The position numbers and the translations under genes were made by a program. A stretch of DNA of 11,968 nt from JBHGBB01 sp041946755 (GTDB lineage Bacteria > UBP4 > UBA4092 > JAOAEQ01), in NCBI GenBank assembly GCA_041946755.1, contig JBHGBB010000124.1, positions 1-11,968 of the forward strand, written 5' to 3'. Below the pieces are notes generated by a model. The model was not told where the DNA came from. It was given only the letters and a program-made list of their open reading frames with translations, and ran no database searches. The first letter of the stretch is position 1; every line of letters begins with the position of its first letter. Below are positions 1 through 6,448 of this stretch, in pieces.

Positions 1-18
1 ATTAAACTATAGTTTAAT
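1..18. repeat. Perfect 18-bp AT-rich palindrome
   Basis: ATTAAACTA is followed directly by its exact reverse complement TAGTTTAAT. It is the first of three adjacent inverted repeats upstream of the first gene. It could be a protein-binding site or the remainder of a structure cut by the window edge. With no loop and AT-only arms it is unlikely to form a stable RNA hairpin. Confidence 0.5.
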
Positions 19-22
19 ATAT

Positions 23-60
23 GCAGAGGAAACTGGAGATACCTATAGTTTCCTCTGCTT
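23..60 (+). terminator. Probable rho-independent terminator of the upstream gene
   Basis: GCAGAGGAAACT (23-34) pairs perfectly with AGTTTCCTCTGC (47-58) around a 12-base loop. The stem is followed by a T-rich stretch (TTATTTT, 59-65). A 12-bp stem plus T-rich tail before the first gene fits a terminator for a gene left of the window. The T run is interrupted, so attenuation or 3'-end stabilisation is also possible. Confidence 0.55.
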
Positions 61-67
61 ATTTTCC

Positions 68-95
68 TAATTTCCGAAAAGGTTTTCGGAAATTA
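68..95. repeat. Perfect 13-bp inverted repeat with 2-base centre
   Basis: TAATTTCCGAAAA (68-80) and TTTTCGGAAATTA (83-95) are exact reverse complements flanking GG. It lies 50 bases upstream of the ATG at 146, in the expected promoter or leader region. The near-continuous dyad suits a dimeric DNA-binding protein. It is not followed by a T run, so it is a poor terminator on this strand. Confidence 0.5.
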
Positions 96-130
96 AATAA
101 CTCTGCTAAATCTAAAATTATTTATTATTC

Positions 131-140
131 AGGAGGTGAT
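131..140 (+). promoter_or_regulatory. Very strong ribosome binding site
   Basis: AGGAGGTGAT is a full-length match to the complement of the 16S rRNA 3' tail and sits 5 bases before the ATG at 146. It fixes that start and predicts high translation of the secreted protein. Confidence 0.9.
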
Positions 141-145
141 TTAAC

Positions 146-1549
146 ATGTTGAAACAATATAAAATTATATTTATCGCTGCAGTTATAATTTTAGGAGTTT
201 TCGGTACTGCATCGGCTGACTGGTATTATGGAGATTTCCAAACCGGAATCGATGGCTGGTTTAAAGATTGGGAAAATAACGCTACGCTTTCCGGTGTACA
301 GCAGGTAGCTGCAGCAGGTACTAATGGTTGTTTACAATGGGTAGTAACTTGCACTAGTACTACGGGCAATGCGGATATAACCTGCGCACCATTTGGTAAT
401 TACGGTTGGAATTTTGCCGGTGAAACAACGATGGTAGTAAAACTCGCATTGACTGGTACCGTTGCTTCAACGCAAGTCGCATTTTATTCCAAATCCGGTG
501 GCAGTTGGAATAGTGCACCGTTTGTTTATCATTGGCAGCTCTGCGATGGGAATTTCGTTACGTATACGTTTCCAATAGATTCAACGTTTGTCGTGTATCC
601 GGACCAAGTTTCATTCCCGATTATTGTCGGGGTGTTTTTAAACAGCGCAGGAGTGGTAACAACGCAACTTGATTATGCGAAATCGTTGGGTTCGTTGGTC
701 CCATTAGAAACTGGTGTTTATGCAGAATTTAAAAACTGGTTTGATCTCTCCCCATGGTCGGTAACGGGTAATGGTCAGGCAATTAAAGACCATACTACTG
801 TCGCTACTTCTGGATTACATTTGGATAACTCCGGAGTAGGAACATTATGGTATGTCAGTTTAGCCAGTACCGCTTCAGGAGTAAATAGCGGTGGGCAGAT
901 TCGGGATTCTATTTCAGCGGATACATATCGTGCGGGAACGTTTGTTGAATGGCGGATTGCAATCGAAACTACTGCAGGACCAGTAGCTTATTCAGCAAGC
1001 GGTGCGTTAATTTCTTACGATTATGGCATAGGATATTGGTTCGCTGTACCGCAGACATTTATCGTTGATGGTCAATATCATACCTATGACTGGAGTACAA
1101 CCGGGGACTATAATATTAGACAGTTGTATTTAGAGCTATATGGTCATGGTGAAACAGAACTTAAAGTTACTATTGACTGGATTAAAGTAAAGACTACCGG
1201 AACACCAAAAATCTATACTGGTGGAACCGAAGTAGCATTATATAACGATCCTGCGAATGTGATTAGCAAGGACCCGGGTCAAAGTCAGACCTTCTATGTA
1301 TTTCGAGGATTAGCGCCATTTACCTGGAGTATGGTTACTGTCTATGGAACTCCGGGAACGTTGAATACTGTTAGCGGTGGGACCGTAGTCTTTACCGCAT
1401 CAAGTGGCGGTGGTGGTGTCGGTTATATTATGGTAACCGATGCTGATGGACGTACTCATCGTACACCGAATATCGAAGTCAATCCGACTTCAGCACCATT
1501 AGCTATTGAACCTCAAACAGCGATAATTCATAGAGCGTTGTTTGAATAA
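146..1549 (+). CDS. Secreted multi-module protein, probable carbohydrate-binding, non-enzymatic
   Basis: Not assignable to a named family by eye. The start is fixed by a perfect Shine-Dalgarno sequence. Residues 1-24 form a Sec signal peptide (basic n-region MLKQYK, hydrophobic core, TASA cleavage before DW). Residues about 25-186 look like a beta-sandwich module rich in aromatic residues, glycine and Ser/Thr, with VAFYSKSGGSW at 111-121. Residues about 187-352 look like a second, divergent module (FKNWFDLSPW, ending in VTIDWIKVK), in the style of CBM-type jelly rolls. Residues about 355-467 resemble an Ig-like domain (GLAPFTW, VTDADG, IEVNP). No GH-A NEP or GE-type catalytic motif is visible and there are no further membrane segments. 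The VAF...GGSW motif recurs in the N-terminal module of the hydrolase at 2441, which supports glycan binding. A hairpin and a pseudopilin gene follow. Function is inferred, not shown. Confidence 0.7.
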   Translation: MLKQYKIIFIAAVIILGVFGTASADWYYGDFQTGIDGWFKDWENNATLSGVQQVAAAGTNGCLQWVVTCTSTTGNADITCAPFGNYGWNFAGETTMVVKLALTGTVASTQVAFYSKSGGSWNSAPFVYHWQLCDGNFVTYTFPIDSTFVVYPDQVSFPIIVGVFLNSAGVVTTQLDYAKSLGSLVPLETGVYAEFKNWFDLSPWSVTGNGQAIKDHTTVATSGLHLDNSGVGTLWYVSLASTASGVNSGGQIRDSISADTYRAGTFVEWRIAIETTAGPVAYSASGALISYDYGIGYWFAVPQTFIVDGQYHTYDWSTTGDYNIRQLYLELYGHGETELKVTIDWIKVKTTGTPKIYTGGTEVALYNDPANVISKDPGQSQTFYVFRGLAPFTWSMVTVYGTPGTLNTVSGGTVVFTASSGGGGVGYIMVTDADGRTHRTPNIEVNPTSAPLAIEPQTAIIHRALFE

Positions 1550-1573
1550 TAAATTAGTTAAGTTGAGGAACCT

Positions 1574-1610
1574 TATTTCTCCGGGAGAAAAGATATCTCC
1601 CGGAGAAATA
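1574..1610 (+). repeat. 15-bp perfect hairpin between the secreted-protein and pseudopilin genes
   Basis: Arms 1574-1588 and 1596-1610 (core TTTCTCCGGGAGA) are exact reverse complements around a 7-base loop. The sequence after the second arm (TCTTCACTTG) has no T run, so it is not a standard intrinsic terminator. It begins 25 bases after the upstream stop and ends 46 bases before the pseudopilin ATG. It may stabilise or process a shared transcript, or terminate it partly. Confidence 0.6.
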
Positions 1611-1641
1611 TCTTCACTTGATAATAATGCACTGTATTTTT

Positions 1642-1650
1642 GGGAGGTGA
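1642..1650 (+). promoter_or_regulatory. Strong ribosome binding site of the pseudopilin gene
   Basis: GGGAGGTGA lies 6 bases before the ATG at 1657. It fixes this start and thus the 7-residue prepilin leader. Confidence 0.85.
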
Positions 1651-1656
1651 ACGTAA

Positions 1657-2295
1657 ATGAAAAATAGAAATTATGGGTTTACCTTAATAGAATTGCTGAT
1701 TGTCGTAGCGATAATCGCTATTTTAGCGGCAATTGCGATTCCCAACTTTTTAGCCGCGCAAACGCGGTCGAAAGTAGCGCGAGTCCAATCAGAAGAACGA
1801 ACTATTGCGACAGCACTAGAATCCTATTATGTAGATAATACCATGTATCCTTGGTATGTGGACCTTCATACTGGCGCTGGTCCAAATCCGAATAATCTAC
1901 CCCAGAACAATTGGACTTGGTTGGGAATGCCATTAAGTTTAAGCACTCCGGTTGCTTATATCTCCAGTGCGCTGCTTTGGGACCCATTTCCGGAATTTTC
2001 TGGTAACTCTAAGATGCAGAATACGTACCGATATATGGATAATAATATAGCCGTTTACTTATTTGACAGTGGTGGTGATTGGCTATGGCTTGGTCCTACA
2101 CAACAAGATGCACGACAGTTTATCGGACATTGGGCATATCCATATTATGAATCAATGCCATATCCATATCCATATACGGCAAAACAATGGATGGTAGTTA
2201 GTAATGGACCGGATAGACAATTCCAGGATTGGAAAGCGTATGACCCGACGAATGGGACGATTAGTAATGGAGATATAGAACGATTCGGCCCGTAA
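1657..2295 (+). CDS. Type II secretion/type IV-like pseudopilin with prepilin N-methylation signal
   Basis: The protein has 212 residues. It opens with a short basic leader MKNRNYG, then FTLIELLIVVAIIAILAAI. Cleavage by prepilin peptidase is expected after Gly7, leaving N-terminal Phe with Glu at +5, the usual pilin signature. The hydrophobic helix is followed by NFLAAQTRSKVARVQSEERTIATALE, the amphipathic second half of the alpha-1 helix in GspG-like proteins. The rest is Tyr-, Trp- and Pro-rich and ends in NGTISNGDIERFGP, a tail recognised from the large pseudopilin paralogue families of candidate-phylum genomes. It would sit in the inner membrane until assembled. No other secretion-machinery gene is present, so it is probably a dispersed accessory or cargo-associated pilin. 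The neighbouring secreted binding-like protein and hydrolases make a role in secretion or surface display plausible but unproven. Confidence 0.9.
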   Translation: MKNRNYGFTLIELLIVVAIIAILAAIAIPNFLAAQTRSKVARVQSEERTIATALESYYVDNTMYPWYVDLHTGAGPNPNNLPQNNWTWLGMPLSLSTPVAYISSALLWDPFPEFSGNSKMQNTYRYMDNNIAVYLFDSGGDWLWLGPTQQDARQFIGHWAYPYYESMPYPYPYTAKQWMVVSNGPDRQFQDWKAYDPTNGTISNGDIERFGP

Positions 2296-2344
2296 TACAA
2301 CACAGATATTCAAGTTCAGTTCTAGGGTAAGTAACGGAAACAGC

Positions 2345-2378
2345 AAGGGAATTGGAATAACCTCAATTCCCTTTTTTT
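2345..2378 (+). terminator. Rho-independent terminator after the pseudopilin gene
   Basis: AAGGGAATTG (2345-2354) pairs exactly with CAATTCCCTT (2364-2373) around a 9-base loop, with seven T residues at 2372-2378. It lies 50 bases after the pseudopilin stop and separates that unit from the hydrolase run starting at 2441. Confidence 0.9.
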
Positions 2379-2440
2379 ATGGGTAATCAATAATAGCTTA
2401 CATAAACAGGATATAAAAGAATAATTGCTTGGGAGCCTTT

Positions 2441-5113
2441 ATGAAACTAAATATAGGAATATTCTGTTTAATGCTAATTTTCGGCATTACTTGTTCTGCT
2501 GCTGTTCCCCAAATGGTTCTATTTGATAGTTTCGAAGATAACAGTCAGTGGAAGATCAATAATTTCTCAGATCCCGGAGTTATCTCACAAACTGCTCAAA
2601 ATGTTACCGAGGGGAAGGAATCGCTCAAACTCGAATTCAAGAATACCGGAAAAGAGAAAGCTGCTATCTCACGAGAGACCAATCAGGATTTATCAGAATT
2701 TACTGCCTTATTAATGGATATAACCAATGCTACTAGCGCTGCTCTCGAAGTAGCGGTAGCATTTCAGACCGGCGGTAGCTGGGAATGGTTTGAATCGAAA
2801 CCGCTCTCTCTAAAACCGAGACTAAATAAAAACCTTCGGATCGATTTGACCAAATCGCATTTTAAGTGTTCGGTAAGTGATTGGAAATATACTGAAGCTA
2901 TCGGTAGAAAAAATCAGTTGAAATCGATTTCTATTCTTATTTTTCCTAAAGATACCAAGCAAGCAACGGTATATCTGGATAACCTCCGCTTTGAAAAAGC
3001 AGCAGCACAAATAGCTAAACATGATGATATTGAACAACCATCCATAATGAAATTTAGTTCTATGATTCAGATATCAGCACCTAAAATAATTAAGATTATT
3101 CCGTATACTACGCAAGTTAAAAAATATAGCAGATTCGAAGCGATAGTCCAAGTAATTGCCAGTTATAATAATCCGTTTGATCCCAACGATATTGCGCTTG
3201 ATGCGAGGTTTACCAGCCCTTCCGGTAAACAATATAACCAACCGGGATTCCTTTATGCCATCGAATCCAGCAGTAAGGGAGATATTCCGATATGGAAAGT
3301 CCGGTTTGCACCGAATGAGCTTGGTAACTGGACCTATACAATCACCGTTAACAACCAAATTGGAATAGACACTTCTACTCCGCATTCATTCTTATGTCAA
3401 CCCAGTGAAAATAAAGGGTATATCCAAATCAATAAACAGAATCCAATCTATTTCCAGTTTGAAAATGGCGATTTTTATTATCCTATCGGAGCCAATGTCG
3501 CCTGGGCGGCGAAAGATGTTCCGGGAGATTATCAACGTTGGTTACCGAAATATGCAACAAATGGCGCTAATTTCGCTCGAATTTGGATGAGTTCTTGGGG
3601 ACATCTTGCCCTGGAATGGAAATTGAGTAAAGAATATCCCGGCTTGGGTTTATATAGTTTAAAAAATGCACAACGATTAGACAAGGTTATCGAAATCGCG
3701 GAGAGAAATGATATTTATGTTCAATTAGTGTTAAACTACCACGGTCAATTCAGTTCCACGGTTAATCCGAATTGGGATGATAATCCGTATAATAGTACCT
3801 TAGGCGGACCGCTGAAAAAAGCGGAACAGGTATTTACCAACGAAAAAGCAAAACAACTATTTAAACAGCGATATCGATATATCGTTGCCCGGTGGGGATA
3901 TAGTCCGAATATCATGGCTTGGGAACTATGGAACGAAGTTAAATTTACTGATAATTATAATGAGAAAGTCGTTGGTGATTGGCATCAAGAAATGGGGAGT
4001 TATTTGAAATCGATTGATCCGACGAAACGGCTGATTACATCGAGTTATGCCGATGGCGCTTGGGATAAACCGGCGATAGATTATGTGCAGATCCATATGT
4101 ATATAAAAGATTTGATCGGAGCGACCCAAACCGGTTCAAGAAAATATGAACAATATCATAAGCCGGTTTTCTTTGGTGAGTTAGGCTCAAATGCATACAC
4201 CGTACCGAAAGATGCTGCCGGAATCGACCTCCATAATTCACTATGGTCATCAGCGATGACTAATCAGGCTGGTGCGGCAATGTTTTGGTCTTGGGATAAC
4301 TATATTGAACCCTATAATCTCTATCATCAATTTCAAGACTTGGCTCATTTCATTCAGGGTATTGACCGCGGTAAACTAGAACTAAAACCGATATCTAGTC
4401 GGGTAAGTACCGAATCCATTAAATATGTAGACGTAACTTTCGGGCCGGTGCTTGGTTGGGAAGCATCGACTAAAAGTGAATTTATTGTCGGTCGAAATGG
4501 AACTGTTACTAATATTGATGGATTATCCAGTTATTTCCAAGGACCCAGGCATCAGGATATGAGAATCATTCCAGTATTTAAACTTGATTGTATAGAAAAC
4601 AGCCAATTTATCTTAAAAATCAATCAGGTTTCTGGTGTTGGAGCCGGACTAACAGTATATGTGGATGATACCGTTAAGGTTACCCAAGAATGGCAACCGA
4701 CTCCGGATAAGAAGGGTATCTATCAAGTAGCTCCGATTTCGGTGAATATCCCAATAGGAAAACATATAGTTAAAGTTGATGTGGATGATGGTGATTGGAT
4801 TGAGGTCGGCGATATAACCATCACCAACTATGCATTATCGGTTCGAGCATATGGTATTGGCGATTTACAGCATGCGTATCTTTGGGTCCGAAATCAGGAA
4901 TATACCCCGGATAATTTCTATGCCGGGAAACTATCGACACCAATCAACCATGCAAAACTGGAAGTTCAAAATCTATTACCTAGAAGTTATACGGTAGAAT
5001 ACTGGGATACCTATACCGGGAAAATAATCCAGCGAGAGAATAAAACCAGTACTGGTTCGTTATTACTAGAATTACAAGAATTCGATAAGGATATTGCAGT
5101 AAAAATATTTTAA
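2441..5113 (+). CDS. Secreted multidomain DUF5060/GH5-like glycoside hydrolase (clan GH-A)
   Basis: The protein has 890 residues. The ATG at 2441 is preferred over an in-frame TTG at 2429 because GGGAG (2431-2435) is correctly spaced before it and MKLNIGIFCLMLIF then forms a clean signal peptide, with likely cleavage near residue 20. Domains seen: about 22-190, a jelly-roll CBM-like module (FDSFEDNSQWK start, VAFQTGGSW at 106-114); about 215-320, a DUF5060-like beta domain (FEAIVQVIASYNNPFDPND, RFAPNELGNWTYTI); about 325-645, a TIM barrel with WELWNEV (Glu499, putative acid/base) and FFGELGS (Glu580, putative nucleophile); about 660-795, a second jelly roll (VYVDDTVKV, VDVDDGDWIEVGDI); about 800-890, a terminal Ig-like sandwich (EYWDTYTGKII). 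A retaining beta-glycan hydrolase is expected. Mannan or glucomannan is inferred from neighbours, and cellulose or another beta-glucan is possible. It is followed after 25 bases by the next hydrolase, probably co-transcribed. Confidence 0.85.
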   Translation: MKLNIGIFCLMLIFGITCSAAVPQMVLFDSFEDNSQWKINNFSDPGVISQTAQNVTEGKESLKLEFKNTGKEKAAISRETNQDLSEFTALLMDITNATSAALEVAVAFQTGGSWEWFESKPLSLKPRLNKNLRIDLTKSHFKCSVSDWKYTEAIGRKNQLKSISILIFPKDTKQATVYLDNLRFEKAAAQIAKHDDIEQPSIMKFSSMIQISAPKIIKIIPYTTQVKKYSRFEAIVQVIASYNNPFDPNDIALDARFTSPSGKQYNQPGFLYAIESSSKGDIPIWKVRFAPNELGNWTYTITVNNQIGIDTSTPHSFLCQPSENKGYIQINKQNPIYFQFENGDFYYPIGANVAWAAKDVPGDYQRWLPKYATNGANFARIWMSSWGHLALEWKLSKEYPGLGLYSLKNAQRLDKVIEIAERNDIYVQLVLNYHGQFSSTVNPNWDDNPYNSTLGGPLKKAEQVFTNEKAKQLFKQRYRYIVARWGYSPNIMAWELWNEVKFTDNYNEKVVGDWHQEMGSYLKSIDPTKRLITSSYADGAWDKPAIDYVQIHMYIKDLIGATQTGSRKYEQYHKPVFFGELGSNAYTVPKDAAGIDLHNSLWSSAMTNQAGAAMFWSWDNYIEPYNLYHQFQDLAHFIQGIDRGKLELKPISSRVSTESIKYVDVTFGPVLGWEASTKSEFIVGRNGTVTNIDGLSSYFQGPRHQDMRIIPVFKLDCIENSQFILKINQVSGVGAGLTVYVDDTVKVTQEWQPTPDKKGIYQVAPISVNIPIGKHIVKVDVDDGDWIEVGDITITNYALSVRAYGIGDLQHAYLWVRNQEYTPDNFYAGKLSTPINHAKLEVQNLLPRSYTVEYWDTYTGKIIQRENKTSTGSLLLELQEFDKDIAVKIF

Positions 5114-5138
5114 TTATAGACCGATAAGAAGGATTATC

Positions 5139-6338
5139 ATGCGCAAATTCAGATTGATTGGAATAATAATGATTATTTTCATTTTGGCTTCTATTAGCCA
5201 TGCGACACCATCGAATCGGATTCCATTTCATGGTTCCGATTATTATGTTTTCGGAGCCGATCTTGCCTGGTTACAAGGGCAGTACGACCATGATTTTGGA
5301 TTAAATCACCAACATACCGGTTGGGGAGTCTGGTATTCCAGTTCTAGTAATCGAGCTACTACGGATAGTTATTTTTCCGATTTAACCACTATGGGAGTTC
5401 GTGTCATTCGAGTGTGGCTTTGGGAAAATCTGGAAGGATTATTATTCGATGGAGATAGCACCTTTGCGACAGTAACCGGAGTTCATTCCGGGATGTGGAC
5501 CAATCTGGACTATTTTATGAGTCGCGTTAGTACCTATAACTTAAATGTATACTGGTGTTTATCAGGTTCATATTTAAGTCCTGAAAGTGGACTCCATTTT
5601 AGCATAGTAACTTCACCGAGTATTCGCCAATCATTTATTAACAATGCCGTTATTCCGTTTACCAATCGATATAAAGGGCATCCGAACATCTTTGCATTCG
5701 ATTTGATGAATGAGCCGGAATCTGATATTGCCGGCAGTAATGGGAATTGGTCGGCAACCGGGTCGGATTGGACTACGATGCGGATATTTCTCGCTTCTTG
5801 TGTAACTTCAATTCATAACACCGATTCCACGAGATTGGTTTCTTGCGGTTCTGGTTGGCATAGTTATCAGAATCTCTTATCAGGTTTATACACCGATTTA
5901 GGCTTGGATTTTTATGATTTTCATGAATATCGGGATGATGGATATATTTCCAATTACTCGGTTTTATCTACTGCTCTTGAAGGAAAACCTTGTATTCTTG
6001 GTGAATATGGACAAGCTTATGGTACCTGGAATGATGATACCCAGAATAATGCCGATACCAATTTCATCAATAATGCCTGGAATAATGGTTATGCCGGATG
6101 TTTAGTCTGGCAATATAATTATCCCGGAGCAACGGAAGTGCATACCCTAATAAATAGTAACGGTTCATGGCGACCGGTATGTTATACCATGAGAAATTTC
6201 GCTATGACCCATGCAGTTCCGGTAGTTTTAAGTCGATTTACCGCAACGGTAACTGATTCTATCCCAGAATCTAAAGTTAAATCAACTGGGGTTGTACCGA
6301 ACGAGATAATATCTCGTTCGGTCTTGCACCGGGAGTAA
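5139..6338 (+). CDS. Secreted GH5-like glycoside hydrolase (clan GH-A)
   Basis: The protein has 399 residues. AGAAGGA ends 5 bases before the ATG and the gene starts 25 bases after the previous stop. Residues 1-22 are a signal peptide (MRKFRLIG, hydrophobic core, SHA cleavage before TPSN). The rest is one TIM barrel: VFGADLAWLQGQYD opening, GVRVIRVWLW strand, FDLMNEPE with Glu192 as putative acid/base, YDFHEY, and CILGEYGQ with Glu289 as putative nucleophile. This is the standard retaining clan GH-A pattern. The exact family and substrate cannot be fixed by eye. Endo-beta-mannanase or another endo-beta-glycanase is inferred from the GH5_7 mannanase and beta-mannosidase nearby. The end is odd. 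PVVLSRFTATVTDS resembles the start of the PVELSRFTA-type C-terminal domain of other secreted proteins, but the reading frame then passes through a 12-bp hairpin and stops. Confidence 0.8.
   Translation: MRKFRLIGIIMIIFILASISHATPSNRIPFHGSDYYVFGADLAWLQGQYDHDFGLNHQHTGWGVWYSSSSNRATTDSYFSDLTTMGVRVIRVWLWENLEGLLFDGDSTFATVTGVHSGMWTNLDYFMSRVSTYNLNVYWCLSGSYLSPESGLHFSIVTSPSIRQSFINNAVIPFTNRYKGHPNIFAFDLMNEPESDIAGSNGNWSATGSDWTTMRIFLASCVTSIHNTDSTRLVSCGSGWHSYQNLLSGLYTDLGLDFYDFHEYRDDGYISNYSVLSTALEGKPCILGEYGQAYGTWNDDTQNNADTNFINNAWNNGYAGCLVWQYNYPGATEVHTLINSNGSWRPVCYTMRNFAMTHAVPVVLSRFTATVTDSIPESKVKSTGVVPNEIISRSVLHRE
6296..6322 (+). repeat. Perfect 12-bp hairpin inside the 3' end of the GH5-like gene
   Basis: ACCGAACGAGAT (6296-6307) pairs exactly with ATCTCGTTCGGT (6311-6322) around AAT. 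It lies within the last 15 codons and ends 13 bases before the TAA. No T run follows, so a role in mRNA stability, processing or attenuation before the next hydrolase gene is more likely than strong termination. Confidence 0.6.
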
Positions 6339-6420
6339 ACAGCCAAATAGAAGTGGAAATATGTAGACACCCATAGCAGCCTAATGGATCCGATTTATTA
6401 CTTCGTTTGGTTGATATTGT

Positions 6421-6432
6421 ATCGTAAACGAT
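6421..6432. promoter_or_regulatory. Short dyad upstream of the mannanase gene
   Basis: ATCGT and ACGAT flank AA, 16 bases before the ATG at 6449. Nearby, CGATTTATT occurs twice (6391-6399 and 6430-6438). This could be a regulator site, but it lacks the central CG typical of LacI-family operators and its arms are only 5 bp. Confidence 0.2.
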
Positions 6433-6448
6433 TTATTTTATTTAAGTT

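Noticed and set aside
2429..2440. In-frame TTG start extending the 890-residue hydrolase by four residues
   Set aside because: It would lie over the GGGAG ribosome binding site and lacks its own; ATG 2441 gives correct spacing and a cleaner signal peptide.
2480..2510. Possible lipoprotein signal around the Cys of GITCSAA in the 890-residue hydrolase
   Set aside because: The residues before Cys (Gly-Ile-Thr) do not fit a lipobox; an ordinary Sec signal peptide is more likely.
6339..6448. Frameshifted continuation of the GH5-like protein's C-terminal domain
   Set aside because: None of the forward frames here shows the strand pattern expected after PVELSRFTA, so truncation or replacement fits better than a simple frameshift.
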